This document shows positions 43,826-53,111 of a stretch of 64,000 nucleotides of DNA, in pieces (position 1 is the first letter of the stretch; every line of letters starts with the position of its first letter). The stretch lies in the NCBI RefSeq assembly GCF_012848475.1, contig NZ_CP051666.1, forward strand, positions 1,949,501 through 2,013,500, read 5' to 3'. The position numbers and the translations under genes were made by a program. This DNA comes from Marinobacterium sp. LSUCC0821 (GTDB lineage Bacteria > Pseudomonadota > Gammaproteobacteria > Pseudomonadales > Balneatricaceae). The notes beneath the pieces were generated by a model. The model worked only from the letters and a program-made list of their open reading frames with translations, was not told the DNA's origin and ran no database searches.

Positions 43826-43851
43826 CGCCGGCTGTAAATGCCGGCGTTTTT
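43826..43851 (+). terminator. Intrinsic terminator of tkt
   Basis: A 7-bp GC-rich stem CGCCGGC / GCCGGCG (43826-43832 with 43840-43846, 7-nt loop) is followed by five T. It begins 10 nt after the tkt stop and ends about 23 nt before epd. Some read-through to epd is plausible because no separate promoter is obvious in that short gap. Confidence 0.87.
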
Positions 43852-43873
43852 AATTCTATAAGTAGGATCTTTG

Positions 43874-44896
43874 ATGGCAGCTCGTATCGCTATTAATGGT
43901 TACGGTCGTATTGGACAGTGTGTGTTGCGCGCCCTGTTTGAGCGCGGACTCGAGTCAAAACTCCAGCCGGTAGCCATTAACGAGCTTGCTGATTTAGAAA
44001 CTGTATCCTACTTAACACGTTACGATACTACCCACGGTCGTTTTCCAAAGCCTGTCTCAATTGAGGGTGACTCCCTCAAAATCGCCGATCAGCGGATCAA
44101 GGTTTTGAAAGCTGAGTCTCCAGAGCAGCTACCTTGGGGTGAGCTGGGTGTTGATCTACTGCTAGAGTGCTCTGGCTCCTTTAGTGACCGTGCAACCGCG
44201 CAACGTCATCTCGATCAAGGAGCGGCGCGCTTGCTCTTCTCACAGCCCGCCACGGCTGATGTCGATACCACTGTTGTGTTTGGCTTAAATACCGATTCAA
44301 TAAATGTGAACCATAAAGTGGTCTCAGCAGCATCCTGTACCACCAATTGTGTGATACCAATACTCTCCACAATTAATAAGGCATTTGGCATCGAGCAGGG
44401 TGTGACCACGACGATCCACTCGGCAATGAATGACCAGCCCGTGATTGATGCATACCACCGTACCGACCTGCGACTCACGCGTAGCGCGTTGCAGTCTATT
44501 ATTCCGGTGGATACTGGCTTGGCGAAAGGTATAGATCGACTCTTACCTGAGCTGGCAGGGCGCTTCGAGTGTCTTCACCTGCGCGTACCGACGATCAACG
44601 TCTCATTGATGGATATGTCGATACAGCTGAGCCGCGATACCAGTGTTGAAGAGGTGAACCAACTTTTCAAAGAGTTGGCGAATGGTGAACTTAAAGGCTT
44701 GCTGGGCTACACCGAAGAGCCGCACGCATCGGTCGATTTTAATGGTGATAGCCGATCGGTTGTGGTCGATGGTACGCAAACGCGTCTGTCGGGTAAGCGA
44801 CTACTGAAATTAATATGCTGGTTTGATAACGAGTGGGGCTTTGCGAACAGAATGTTAGATATCGCAGAGCACTGGCTTGCACTTGAGAAGCAGTAG
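43874..44896 (+). CDS. epd: D-erythrose-4-phosphate dehydrogenase
   Basis: This GAPDH-fold enzyme oxidises erythrose-4-phosphate to 4-phosphoerythronate, starting PLP synthesis. ATG 43874 follows AGGA by 6 nt and gives 340 residues. The NAD motif is [15 protein letters not shown] and the catalytic Cys155 is in [23 protein letters not shown] and the [13 protein letters not shown] segment separate Epd from GAPDH (usually HSYTNDQ). The epd-pgk-fba order is classical. Some GAPDH activity cannot be excluded. Confidence 0.88.
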   Translation: MAARIAINGYGRIGQCVLRALFERGLESKLQPVAINELADLETVSYLTRYDTTHGRFPKPVSIEGDSLKIADQRIKVLKAESPEQLPWGELGVDLLLECSGSFSDRATAQRHLDQGAARLLFSQPATADVDTTVVFGLNTDSINVNHKVVSAASCTTNCVIPILSTINKAFGIEQGVTTTIHSAMNDQPVIDAYHRTDLRLTRSALQSIIPVDTGLAKGIDRLLPELAGRFECLHLRVPTINVSLMDMSIQLSRDTSVEEVNQLFKELANGELKGLLGYTEEPHASVDFNGDSRSVVVDGTQTRLSGKRLLKLICWFDNEWGFANRMLDIAEHWLALEKQ

Positions 44897-44928
44897 CGAA
44901 GAATTTAATAAAAATTTGGAGAAACCCA

Positions 44929-46095
44929 ATGAATGTACGTCTGATGAAAGACCAAGATCTAGCCGGTAAGCGCGTTCTTATTCGTGAAGATCTAAACGTA
45001 CCAGTAAAAGATGGCAAAGTGACCTCTGATGCGCGTATTCGTGCATCACTACCAACGATCCAGCTTGCCCTTGAGAGCGGTGCGGCTGTGATGTTGATGT
45101 CACACCTAGGTCGTCCAACAGAGGGCGAGTATGAAGAGCAGTATTCACTAGCACCGGTTGCTGCGCACCTCGGTGGCCTATTGGGTCGTGAAGTACCGCT
45201 GATTAAAGATTGGGTTGATGGTGGTTTTTCAGTAGAACCAGGTCAGGTCGTTCTGCTTGAGAACGTTCGTTTCAACGCGGGCGAGAAGAAGGATAACGAA
45301 GAGCTCTCTAAGAAGATGGCAGCGCTTTGTGATGTCTATGTGATGGATGCGTTCGGTACAGCACATCGTGCTCAGGCATCAACTCATGGCGTGGCTCGTT
45401 TTGCACCTATCGCATGCGCAGGCCCACTTCTAGCGAACGAGCTTGAAGCTCTGGGTAAAGCACTCGATAACCCAGCGCGCCCATTAGTAGCGATTGTTGG
45501 TGGTTCAAAAGTCTCTACTAAGCTTGAAGTTCTTAACTCGCTATCAGAGAAGTGTGACCAGCTCATCGTAGGTGGTGGTATTGCGAATACCTTCCTAGCG
45601 GCTGCTGGCAAACCTGTAGGCACATCTCTTCATGAAGCTGACCTTGTCGATACTGCTAAAGCTCTGATGGCGCGTTGTGAAATTCCAATCCCAAGCGATG
45701 TTGTTACAGCAACTGCGTTTGCAGAAGATGCAGCGGCAACAGTGAAATCAGCTGATGATGTTGCTGAAAATGAGATGATTCTGGATATCGGTCCTGATTC
45801 AGCTGCGCAGTTGGCAGAGATCTTGCAGAGTGCTGGTACGATCATCTGGAACGGCCCTGTAGGTGTCTTCGAGTTTGATCAGTTTGGCGAAGGCACTAAG
45901 ACGCTTTCGATGGCGATTGCTAAGAGCCCTGCGTTCTCAATCGCAGGTGGCGGTGATACTTTGGCAGCAGTAGATAAATATTCTATTGCAGATGATGTAT
46001 CCTACATCTCAACAGGCGGTGGTGCTTTCCTTGAATTTGTTGAAGGTAAAGTGCTTCCAGCGGTTGCGATTCTAGAAGCGCGCGCTAACGACTAA
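44929..46095 (+). CDS. pgk: Phosphoglycerate kinase
   Basis: This glycolytic kinase interconverts 1,3-bisphosphoglycerate and 3-phosphoglycerate. The protein has 388 residues. [20 protein letters not shown] (substrate), [34 protein letters not shown] and the C-terminal nucleotide motif [10 protein letters not shown]...GGGDTLAA are all present. GGAG lies about 9 nt before the ATG. It starts 32 nt after epd. Confidence 0.97.
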   Translation: MNVRLMKDQDLAGKRVLIREDLNVPVKDGKVTSDARIRASLPTIQLALESGAAVMLMSHLGRPTEGEYEEQYSLAPVAAHLGGLLGREVPLIKDWVDGGFSVEPGQVVLLENVRFNAGEKKDNEELSKKMAALCDVYVMDAFGTAHRAQASTHGVARFAPIACAGPLLANELEALGKALDNPARPLVAIVGGSKVSTKLEVLNSLSEKCDQLIVGGGIANTFLAAAGKPVGTSLHEADLVDTAKALMARCEIPIPSDVVTATAFAEDAAATVKSADDVAENEMILDIGPDSAAQLAEILQSAGTIIWNGPVGVFEFDQFGEGTKTLSMAIAKSPAFSIAGGGDTLAAVDKYSIADDVSYISTGGGAFLEFVEGKVLPAVAILEARAND

Positions 46096-46155
46096 TTTAA
46101 AACGCGAATCAGGTTCTCTCCCTGGTTCGCAAAGACATTTAAATGTAGGTAAAAG

Positions 46156-47220
46156 ATGGCTCTAATTTCGATGCGACAGCTGCTCGATCATGCGGCAGAA
46201 TTTGGATACGGTATCCCAGCGTTTAACGTAAATAACCTGGAACAGATGCGTGCAATCATGGAAGCGGCCGACCGTGCCGATGCGCCTGTTATTGTTCAGG
46301 CATCAGCAGGAGCACGTAAATACGCAGGTTCTAACTTCCTGCGCCATATGATTTTGGCAGCTATCGAAGAGTTCCCGCACATTCCAGTGTGTATGCACCA
46401 GGACCATGGTACTAGCCCTGCGGTATGTCAGCGCTCAATCCAGCTAGGCTTCTCATCAGTCATGATGGACGGCTCGCTAGGTGAAGATGGTAAAACCCCA
46501 ACTGATTACGACTACAACGTTGAAGTGACCCGTCGTACAGTTGATATGGCACACGCTTGTGGTGTCTCTGTGGAGGGCGAGCTTGGCTGCCTAGGTTCAC
46601 TTGAGACAGGTGAAGCGGGTGAAGAGGATGGTATCGGTGCGGTAGGTAAACTCAGCTACGATCAGATGCTGACTGACCCTGAAGAGGCTGCGCAGTTTGT
46701 TAAAGCAACTAACGTGGATGCCCTGGCTATTGCTGTTGGTACATCACACGGTGCTTACAAATTTACCCGTCCACCTACAGGCGACATTCTTGCTGTCGAT
46801 CGCATTCGTGCCATTCACGAGCGTATCCCTGGCACTCACCTTGTAATGCACGGCTCATCTTCTGTACCGCAGGAGTGGTTGGCCGTGATTAACCAGTTCG
46901 GTGGTGAGATTCCAGAAACTTACGGTGTGCCAGTAGAGCAGCTAGTGGAAGGTATCAAACATGGTGTCCGTAAAGTGAACATCGATACGGATCTTCGTCT
47001 TGCTTCAACAGGTGCTATTCGTCAGTTCTTAGCTGAAAACACGGCTGAATTCGATCCACGTAAGTATCTAGCGAAAACAACCAAAGCAATGTCTGATATC
47101 GCTTTTGCGCGTTACGATGCCTTTGGTGCTGCTGGTCATGCAAGCAAGATCAAGCCAATCTCCCTAGAGGCGATGACGGATCTGTACACCTCTGGTCAGT
47201 TGGATGCGAAAGTAAACTAA
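46156..47220 (+). CDS. fba: Fructose-1,6-bisphosphate aldolase, class II
   Basis: This zinc aldolase cleaves fructose-1,6-bisphosphate. The protein has 354 residues. [15 protein letters not shown] carries a zinc histidine, SVMMDGS and [12 protein letters not shown] follow, [13 protein letters not shown] and VMHGSSSVP carry further ligands, and [13 protein letters not shown] is near the end. The pattern fits the subclass with [22 protein letters not shown] (Calvin-type class IIB), common in Pseudomonas-like bacteria for glycolysis and gluconeogenesis. A terminator follows. Confidence 0.95.
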   Translation: MALISMRQLLDHAAEFGYGIPAFNVNNLEQMRAIMEAADRADAPVIVQASAGARKYAGSNFLRHMILAAIEEFPHIPVCMHQDHGTSPAVCQRSIQLGFSSVMMDGSLGEDGKTPTDYDYNVEVTRRTVDMAHACGVSVEGELGCLGSLETGEAGEEDGIGAVGKLSYDQMLTDPEEAAQFVKATNVDALAIAVGTSHGAYKFTRPPTGDILAVDRIRAIHERIPGTHLVMHGSSSVPQEWLAVINQFGGEIPETYGVPVEQLVEGIKHGVRKVNIDTDLRLASTGAIRQFLAENTAEFDPRKYLAKTTKAMSDIAFARYDAFGAAGHASKIKPISLEAMTDLYTSGQLDAKVN

Positions 47221-47238
47221 TCCATATTGATTAGAGAG

Positions 47239-47264
47239 AAGGGTAGCTTAGGCTGCCCTTTTTT
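47239..47264 (+). terminator. Intrinsic terminator of fba
   Basis: A 9-bp stem AAGGGTAGC / GCTGCCCTT (47239-47247 with 47252-47260, one T-G wobble, 4-nt loop) is followed by a T run through 47264. It lies 19 nt after the fba stop and just before the convergent gene at 47274. Confidence 0.88.
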
Positions 47265-47273
47265 ATTTCTGCT

Positions 47274-47582
47274 TCAGTGGAGTTGTCCCGCGTAAATTAA
47301 CCCCCAAGGCTCGGTAATGTCATACCAGATAACGGCACTGAAATACTCCGTCTGCCCAGCTTCCTGCTGCTCGTAGTTCACCTCAAATACCTGAACGGTA
47401 GTTACGCCTTGCTGATTAATCTGTGAGTCTATAATTTGCAGATCCTGCCAGCCTCGTTGCAGAGCCATGGAGCGAATGTGTTCACTAATCAGCTCTAGTA
47501 GATCGCAACTATCTAACTTACTCAGTGTTTGAACAACAAAAGGGCTATCTGGCCAGCCGGTGCCTTCGTGTATAGAGATCAA
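47274..47582 (-). CDS. Hypothetical protein
   Basis: This 102-residue soluble protein is of unrecognised family. The N-terminal half is helical (DLLELISEHIRSMALQRGW) and the C-terminal half looks like beta strands (VTTVQVFEVNYEQQ, EYFSAVIWYDITEPWGLIYAG). No signal peptide, metal motif or membrane span is visible. It is divergent from srkA and convergent with fba. Composition resembles its neighbours, and the frame spans the whole gap with sensible codon use, so it is probably real. Confidence 0.6.
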   Translation of the reverse strand: MISIHEGTGWPDSPFVVQTLSKLDSCDLLELISEHIRSMALQRGWQDLQIIDSQINQQGVTTVQVFEVNYEQQEAGQTEYFSAVIWYDITEPWGLIYAGQLH

Positions 47583-47704
47583 TTTTTCACGCTATGACTT
47601 GAATGATTTTAAGTAACTACGAATTTCTTTCGTGGATGGAGCTTAATTCCCGACAAACAGATTCGAACTGGTTAGAATCAAACCTTAATTGTTATGTGGC
47701 ATCA

Positions 47705-48691
47705 ATGATGGACGATAAAACCCCCTTTTTTACTATGACCCCAGATCGGGTGATTGATGCCGTTGAATCCCGCGGATGGTTGAGTGATTACCGAATTCTC
47801 GCCCTTAATAGCTACGAGAACCGTGTTTATCAGGTAGGTATCGATCAGCAAGAGCCAGTCATCGCTAAGTTCTATAGACCGGGCCGCTGGAGTGATGCGC
47901 AGATTCAAGAGGAGCATGATTTCTGTTTCGAGCTAGTCGAGCAGGATGTCTCTGTCGTTGCACCGCTCAAAGATGAGTCCGGTAAAAGCCTATTTGAGTT
48001 TGAAGGGTTTCGCTTTGCACTGTTTCCGCGTCGTGGCGGCAGAGCTCCAGAGTTGGATGATCCAGAACATCTCTATCAATTGGGCTTAGCCCTGGGTCAG
48101 ATTCACTCTGTGGGTGCAGCAAAACCGTTCCAAGTTCGCCCCACGCTCGATGTGCAATCTTATGGCTGGAATAGCCGAGAGCTGCTTCTCAAAGCGCATA
48201 TTCCTGCCTCACTGCGTGAAGCCTATGCAACCATTTCGGAATCGTTATTGGAACGTGTCGATGAGGTTTTCAAAGCCTACTCTGATGTATCCCAAATTCG
48301 TGTCCATGGCGATTGCCATAGCGGCAACGTGCTCTGGCGTGATGATCGCCCGCACTTTGTCGACTTTGATGATGCGCGCATGGCACCAGCAGTTCAGGAT
48401 ATCTGGATGTTGCTGACCGGTGATCGTGTCCAGCAAGAGATGCAACTAGGCGAGGTCATTGCAGGCTACGAAGAGTTTGCAGAATTTAATCCACGCGAAT
48501 TGAATTTAGTTGAGCCTCTTCGCGTACTGCGCATGATGAACCATGCAGCATGGATCGCAAATCGATGGGAAGACCCTGCATTTCCAAAAGCCTTCCCTTG
48601 GTTTAACACCGAGCGATACTGGGGCGAGCACCTGCTCGATCTCAAGGAGCAGTACTCCAATCTCGATGAGCCCGTGTTGAAGTTACTTTAA
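47705..48691 (+). CDS. srkA: Stress response kinase A (YihE/SrkA)
   Basis: This aminoglycoside-phosphotransferase-fold Ser/Thr kinase protects E. coli cells under stress (established knowledge). The protein has 328 residues. LNSYENRVYQVG, VIAKFYRPGRWSDAQIQEEH (ATP lysine) and the catalytic loop RVHGDCHSGNVLWRDD followed by HFVDFDDARMAPAVQDIWML are clear family matches. The start is placed at ATG 47705 by comparison with YihE; the frame stays open upstream to 47603, and no good ribosome site marks either. Confidence 0.9.
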   Translation: MMDDKTPFFTMTPDRVIDAVESRGWLSDYRILALNSYENRVYQVGIDQQEPVIAKFYRPGRWSDAQIQEEHDFCFELVEQDVSVVAPLKDESGKSLFEFEGFRFALFPRRGGRAPELDDPEHLYQLGLALGQIHSVGAAKPFQVRPTLDVQSYGWNSRELLLKAHIPASLREAYATISESLLERVDEVFKAYSDVSQIRVHGDCHSGNVLWRDDRPHFVDFDDARMAPAVQDIWMLLTGDRVQQEMQLGEVIAGYEEFAEFNPRELNLVEPLRVLRMMNHAAWIANRWEDPAFPKAFPWFNTERYWGEHLLDLKEQYSNLDEPVLKLL

Positions 48692-48704
48692 GGTAGAGCC
48701 AATC

Positions 48705-49325
48705 ATGTATATCCCAGAGCTATTTGAAGAGTGCGATCCTGAAGAGGTAAAGCGCATCATCAACGAACACCCGTTGGCGACGCTGGCATATACCACTGAA
48801 TCAGGGCTGCAAGCGCAACATGTGCCTCTAATATTCGCTGGTGAAAACACGCTTATTGGGCACGTTGCTGCAGCGAGCCCTATCAGTTCCGAACTGCACA
48901 ATAACAGCTCTGTCCTTTTAGTATTTGTGGGCCAAGAGAGTTATATATCACCTAATTGGTACCCAACCAAAGCTGAACACCATCGCCATGTTCCTACCTG
49001 GAATTACCAAGCAGTGCATGTTTCAGGACGCATAACCTTCTCGAGGGATTCCAAGTCCGCATTAGCTGTTGTTGGTAAGCTGACAAAACATTTTGAGAGC
49101 AAAACTAACGGCAGCAGTGGTTGGAAAATGGCAGACGCTCCTAGGGAGTATATTGAGTCGATGTTACAAGAGTTTGTGCCCTTCGAGATTACTATCGATC
49201 GTATCGAGGCAAAATCCAAACTGAGCCAAAACCGCGAAAAAGTGGATTTCGACTCAGTCCAGACTCAAATGGAAATGCGCGGCCAAGCTGAATTAGCGAT
49301 GCGTATGCAAAAACTGAAGAGTTAG
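48705..49325 (+). CDS. FMN-binding PaiB-like protein
   Basis: This 206-residue split-barrel flavin-binding protein of the PaiB family has MYIPELFEECDPEEVKRIIN at the N-terminus, HVPLIFAGENTLIGHVAAASPI, YISPNWYPTKAEHHRHVPTWNYQAVHVSG and KLSQNREKVDF. Bacillus PaiB was described as a negative regulator of sporulation and protease genes, but the flavin reaction is unclear. It follows srkA by 13 nt on the same strand. Its stop overlaps the antitoxin stop by 4 bp. Calling it a transcription regulator would be over-interpretation. Confidence 0.87.
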   Translation: MYIPELFEECDPEEVKRIINEHPLATLAYTTESGLQAQHVPLIFAGENTLIGHVAAASPISSELHNNSSVLLVFVGQESYISPNWYPTKAEHHRHVPTWNYQAVHVSGRITFSRDSKSALAVVGKLTKHFESKTNGSSGWKMADAPREYIESMLQEFVPFEITIDRIEAKSKLSQNREKVDFDSVQTQMEMRGQAELAMRMQKLKS

Positions 49326-49606
49326 TGGGTCGCGATCTGTTTAAAGACGGATGGGTCGTCTTGGATCGTTGCAAGCACCTTAGCTGCAAGACCGGTTGGA
49401 TTGCGGCGCTTACTCTCCCAGCTTTTAACTGTATCAATACTCGTTCCAAGTGCGTCTGCGAACTCTTGCTGTGATACATTGAGTTTAGCTCGAATAGCTT
49501 TGACATCAGCAATAGAAAACTTGGTAACACGGCTCGCAGAGGTTTTGCCTTCGTGTATATCGAGAGCCTCTTCAAGCGAGGCAATTAAAGATTCCCCAAT
49601 TTTCAT
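49322..49606 (-). CDS. Antitoxin, NadS/HigA-like helix-turn-helix protein
   Basis: This 94-residue XRE-type DNA-binding protein has the helix-turn-helix LNVSQQEFADALGTSIDTVKSWESKRRNPTG (about 42-71, described here as residues 42-52 and 53-71), preceded by IADVKAIRAK and followed by LAAKVLATIQDDP. It is encoded downstream of a RelE-like toxin and overlaps its stop by 4 nt (ATGA). It should neutralise the toxin and repress the operon through the palindrome at 49957-49971. Confidence 0.85.
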   Translation of the reverse strand: MKIGESLIASLEEALDIHEGKTSASRVTKFSIADVKAIRAKLNVSQQEFADALGTSIDTVKSWESKRRNPTGLAAKVLATIQDDPSVFKQIATH

Positions 49607-49938
49607 TCTGACTCTCCTTGAAAACTTCTAGTTAAAGTTCTTAAAGCAGATTTTTCTTTATCCGTTAGCGTCTCTTTGTGCGACTTCGGATATGCCAAAA
49701 GTAAGTAGATGAGGTCTGATGTTGCCAGAAAATAGATTACTCTACTGCCACCGCTTTTACCCCGGTTTTGCTTGGGGATACGGATTTTTCTGACGCCGCC
49801 AGCACCTACAATAAGCGCACCTGCATAAGGGTTTGCAATTAACTCTTCTTGGAGATTTCGTAGATCCTCATCCGTTGCGATCTCTCGAAACTGTTTAGTG
49901 AAGAGTGTTGTCTCAATAAATTCGATTGCTCTTATCAT
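49603..49938 (-). CDS. RelE/HigB-like toxin (COG4737 type)
   Basis: This 111-residue toxin of the RelE/ParE superfamily starts MIRAIEFIETTLFTKQFREIA. The core GVRKIRIPKQNRGKSGGSRVIYFL and IYLLLAYPKSHKETLT show the basic beta-sheet and conserved R/Y/K positions of ribosome-dependent mRNases. Start ATG 49938 is preceded by AGGA about 9 nt upstream. A toxin-first order with a NadS-type antitoxin is typical of this HigBA-like group. Cleavage activity is inferred from the family. Confidence 0.85.
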   Translation of the reverse strand: MIRAIEFIETTLFTKQFREIATDEDLRNLQEELIANPYAGALIVGAGGVRKIRIPKQNRGKSGGSRVIYFLATSDLIYLLLAYPKSHKETLTDKEKSALRTLTRSFQGESE

Positions 49939-49956
49939 ACCAGCGCATCCTTGCCG

Positions 49957-49971
49957 GTGTACATAGTACAC
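49957..49971. promoter_or_regulatory. Palindromic operator of the toxin-antitoxin operon
   Basis: GTGTAC-ATA-GTACAC (49957-49962 and 49966-49971) is a perfect inverted repeat 19-33 nt upstream of the toxin ATG. Its minus-strand reading contains TACTAT, a possible -10, so binding would block transcription. A second -10-like TATACT lies at 49995-50000 (minus). Confidence 0.65.
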
Positions 49972-50018
49972 TTTCTTCCTGAAAAGTTTCCTTCAGTATA
50001 GACAAGGAATTAGATAAT

Positions 50019-51404
50019 TTAGATTTTGCGAGCGCGGGCTGGCTTTCCTTTGAGTGGGCGCTGGCGAAGGATCTCTACTGCTCGGTCGGCTAGGGTGCGT
50101 GGTAATGCAACATAGCTGGTGAAGTCTTGTACTTGAATAGAGCCGATCTGATTGCCAGCAATCTCTTTGGTTGCAGTGAGCGCTCCCACGATATCACCAG
50201 GGCGGATCTTGTTTTTGCGGCCCATAGAGATGGCGATAGTGCGCAGGTCAGACTGCAGTTTAATGACCTGGTTGATTGCAGCTTTTGGTAGCGGCTTGGG
50301 TTCAAGCGCTAGGTTGTTTTCGCGGTTGATGTTTTCAAGGCGACGACCATCACGGCTACCCGCTAAACTCACTGCAAGGCCACTACGTCCAGCACGTCCT
50401 GTACGACCACAACGGTGCACATAGGTTGCAGCATCTGATGGCAGGTCTGCGTTAATCACTAGATCGACAGTGTCGATATCCAAACCGCGTGCTGCAACAT
50501 CGGTTGCGATTAGGAAGCGAATCGAGCCGTTACTGAAACGGACCAGCATCTGGTCACGATCACGCTGTTCTAAATCACCATGCAGGGTGCCGGACTTAAT
50601 GCCATCTTCACGCAGGGCTTGTGAAAGCTGATTACACCCCTCTTTAGTGTTGCAGAAGATGATCGCTGATTCAGGTAGCTGTTGGGTCAGAATAGAGAGA
50701 ACCCCTAAAGCTTGTTCACTGCGCTCACACTTATAGACTCGGTGTGTAATGTTGGAGATCTTCTCTGGTGGCTGCTCGATACGAACTTCAACTAGGTTTT
50801 TGAGATGCTCTTCGCTCATCTGCGCAATGTTCTCAGGGTAAGTCGCTGAGAAGAGCATTGTCTGACGAGAGGTCGGCGTCTGATTCAGAATAGTTTGTAG
50901 ATCATCCTGAAATCCCATATCCAACATACGGTCCGCTTCATCAAGAACTAGAGTGCTAATGCGGCTTAGATCGAGTGTGCGCTTACGTAGGTGATCGACG
51001 ATTCGACCTGGAGTGCCGACAATGACATGCGCACCATGTTCAAGCGAGCCGATCTGTGGACCGATAGGTTGGCCACCGCAGATAGTTAGCACCTTGATGT
51101 TGCCTGGGTGACGGGCAAGTTTGCGCAGCTCCTCTGCAACCTGACCTGCAAGTTCACGTGTTGGGCAGAGAACGAGAGCTTGCACAAAGTAAGCAGTTGG
51201 ATTGAGGCGCTCTACTAGAGGAAGCCCGAAGGCGAGCGTCTTACCAGAACCTGTTGCAGCTTGGGCAAGGATATCTTTGCCAGCTAGTGTACTTGGCAGT
51301 GTTTGTTGCTGAATCGGAGTCATTTCAAGGTAGCCGTTGGCCTTCAGATTCTCTTTCTGGCCAGCTGAAATGGATAGGGATTCAAACAATAAAGATGTGC
51401 TCAC
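50019..51404 (-). CDS. dbpA: ATP-dependent RNA helicase DbpA
   Basis: This DEAD-box helicase acts in 50S ribosome assembly by binding hairpin 92 of 23S rRNA. The protein has 461 residues. Q motif YLEMTPIQQQTLP, motif I AQAATGSGKT, DEAD box VLDEADRMLDMGF, SAT in LFSATYP, RGLDIDTVDLVI and HRCGRTGRAGRSG are visible. The C-terminal RNA-recognition domain starts near NKIRPGDIVGALT, which identifies DbpA. It lies 80 nt from the toxin gene, which is transcribed in the same direction further downstream. Confidence 0.95.
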   Translation of the reverse strand: MSTSLLFESLSISAGQKENLKANGYLEMTPIQQQTLPSTLAGKDILAQAATGSGKTLAFGLPLVERLNPTAYFVQALVLCPTRELAGQVAEELRKLARHPGNIKVLTICGGQPIGPQIGSLEHGAHVIVGTPGRIVDHLRKRTLDLSRISTLVLDEADRMLDMGFQDDLQTILNQTPTSRQTMLFSATYPENIAQMSEEHLKNLVEVRIEQPPEKISNITHRVYKCERSEQALGVLSILTQQLPESAIIFCNTKEGCNQLSQALREDGIKSGTLHGDLEQRDRDQMLVRFSNGSIRFLIATDVAARGLDIDTVDLVINADLPSDAATYVHRCGRTGRAGRSGLAVSLAGSRDGRRLENINRENNLALEPKPLPKAAINQVIKLQSDLRTIAISMGRKNKIRPGDIVGALTATKEIAGNQIGSIQVQDFTSYVALPRTLADRAVEILRQRPLKGKPARARKI

Positions 51405-51457
51405 GGTATACGCCTCAAATTAAGTAGGCGCAGTATACCAGAAGCTAGAGCCTGCGC

Positions 51458-52324
51458 TTACCAGTTCAAATTGAGTAAACGTGCACACTGCTCGAGGGTT
51501 GGCGCAATTTCAGCGCTTAGCTTCAGATCGAGCATATCATCAGCCCGGGTAACACCTTGAGTAAGGGCCGCTTGGGCAATGCCTTTCTCTTTGGCGTGGC
51601 GGTTAAATCGGAATCCAGAGAAAACCTGTAGCGAGCTGCCAACGACCAGCAACCCCAGGCTGCGCTCAAGAGCATTAATGGCATTGTATACCACCTCTTT
51701 GTGTACGTTATCGCCAAAGTAGACCACACGAGCTTTTAATACTGATTGGCAGTGTGGACAGTTGGGCACATTAAAGAGAGAAAAATCAGTCTCAAAATCA
51801 GCATCCCCATCTGGCCTTGGCGCAGATAAAGGCGCTTCAAATGTTGGGTTCAGCTCTCGACACAGCTCGTGCATTTGATCGCGTGTAATCTCGTAATCAC
51901 AGCCCATACAGCCAACGATGTCGGCTCTACCGTGAAGGTCGATAACAGCTTGGCTACCCGCCTTTTGATGGAGCCTATCAACATTTTGCGTAACCACTAA
52001 TTCAATAAGACCGGCCTGCTCCATAGCGGCTAAAACCTTATGCGCACTATTTGGTTGGGCATCTCTCATCGTGTGCCAGCCAGCCAAGCTACGTCCCCAA
52101 TAACGTTGGCGCACAGGAAGCTGGGTCAGAAACTCTTTATGTTGCACAGGCGGAGGCGACTTCCAATTTCCCTCAGCATCACGATAGGCAGGTATACCAG
52201 AGTCAGTGCTGATACCTGCACCCGTTAAGACAAACAGCCTCGGGTGTTGCTCAATAAATTGGGCCAGCTGTTCTGCTTCGCTGTTAGGCACGCTTTTTTG
52301 ATCCTGGTCGGTGAGAGTTTTCAT
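51458..52324 (-). CDS. NAD-dependent deacylase, SIR2 family
   Basis: This 288-residue sirtuin has the NAD motif VLTGAGISTDSGIPAYRDAEG (positions 32-52, given in part), TQNVDRLHQKAG, the catalytic His in VIDLHGR, and a four-cysteine zinc site in VGCMGCDYEIT and VPNCPHCQ. YFGDNV, VVGSSLQVFSGFRF complete it. It is longer than E. coli CobB (about 235-270) and looks like class II, which can deacetylate, deacylate or ADP-ribosylate. The substrate is unknown. It lies 53 nt from dbpA on the same strand and is divergent from the 2OG oxygenase. Confidence 0.9.
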   Translation of the reverse strand: MKTLTDQDQKSVPNSEAEQLAQFIEQHPRLFVLTGAGISTDSGIPAYRDAEGNWKSPPPVQHKEFLTQLPVRQRYWGRSLAGWHTMRDAQPNSAHKVLAAMEQAGLIELVVTQNVDRLHQKAGSQAVIDLHGRADIVGCMGCDYEITRDQMHELCRELNPTFEAPLSAPRPDGDADFETDFSLFNVPNCPHCQSVLKARVVYFGDNVHKEVVYNAINALERSLGLLVVGSSLQVFSGFRFNRHAKEKGIAQAALTQGVTRADDMLDLKLSAEIAPTLEQCARLLNLNW

Positions 52325-52380
52325 TGCTTCAGCTAGATTTTAAGCGTAAAAGGCACTCAACACATTAGAGAATTGCACTC

Positions 52381-53052
52381 ATGGCTACAGCAGAGATTTA
52401 CGACAAATTTGATTCTGGAGATCACGATGAATCACTATTCGCGCGCATTGCCAATGATTTAATAGAGAAAGGCTACAGCATCTGTCCTGCAGCACTTCCT
52501 ATAGATCTCTGTGCTGCCATTTCTGAACAGTTGGAATCTCTGGATGCCAATGAGTTTAAGCCCGCAGGTATTGGGCGCGGCGATGAGCTCAACAATAATG
52601 AATTTGTTCGTTCAGATAAGATCTGCTGGATTACTGGAGAGACTGAGACCGGCGCCCGCTGGCTGGAGTGGTCTGCGGCCCTGCAACGGTATCTAAATAG
52701 CAGACTCTTCCTGGGGCTTTTCTCCTATGAGGGGCACCTAGCCCACTACAAAGCTGGCGACTTCTATAAACGCCACTATGACGCCTTCCGCGGTGCACGC
52801 ACTCGGGTGGTCTCTACCGTTGTCTACCTCAATCAGAATTGGGGTGCAGAAGATGGTGGAGAGTTAGTTCTTTACCGTGACGATGCGGACCAAGAAGGGA
52901 TTAAAGTAACGCCCCTGATGGGTACCATTGTGGTGTTTTTGAGCGAAGAGTTCCCACATGAAGTGTTGCCCGCAAACCGAGATCGCTTCTCGATAGCCGG
53001 TTGGTATCGTGTCAATGGCTCTACAGCCGACAGGGTTGATCCACCGCGTTGA
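52381..53052 (+). CDS. 2-oxoglutarate/Fe(II)-dependent oxygenase (prolyl 4-hydroxylase type)
   Basis: This 223-residue dioxygenase has the iron triad H-x-D in FYKRHYDAFRG and the distal His in EEFPHEVLPA, and the 2OG arginine in NRDRFSIAGWYRVNG. The double-stranded beta-helix strands VVSTVVYLNQNWG and GGELVLYR lie between. Proteins of this group hydroxylate prolines in ribosomal protein or translation factors, or small molecules; the target is not predictable. It has its own terminator and is convergent with folD. Confidence 0.88.
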   Translation: MATAEIYDKFDSGDHDESLFARIANDLIEKGYSICPAALPIDLCAAISEQLESLDANEFKPAGIGRGDELNNNEFVRSDKICWITGETETGARWLEWSAALQRYLNSRLFLGLFSYEGHLAHYKAGDFYKRHYDAFRGARTRVVSTVVYLNQNWGAEDGGELVLYRDDADQEGIKVTPLMGTIVVFLSEEFPHEVLPANRDRFSIAGWYRVNGSTADRVDPPR

Positions 53053-53060
53053 TGAAACTA

Positions 53061-53085
53061 AAACGGGAAGCATAGCTTCCCGTTT
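53061..53085. terminator. Bidirectional terminator between the 2OG oxygenase gene and folD
   Basis: A perfect 11-bp stem AAACGGGAAGC / GCTTCCCGTTT (53061-53071 with 53075-53085) has a 3-nt loop. Minus-strand reading is followed by TTTTAGTTT, giving the better termination tract for folD. On the plus strand it ends in TTTCT after the oxygenase gene. Confidence 0.82.
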
Positions 53086-53111
53086 CTGTAGAGGTTCTAT
53101 CGGATGGCTAA

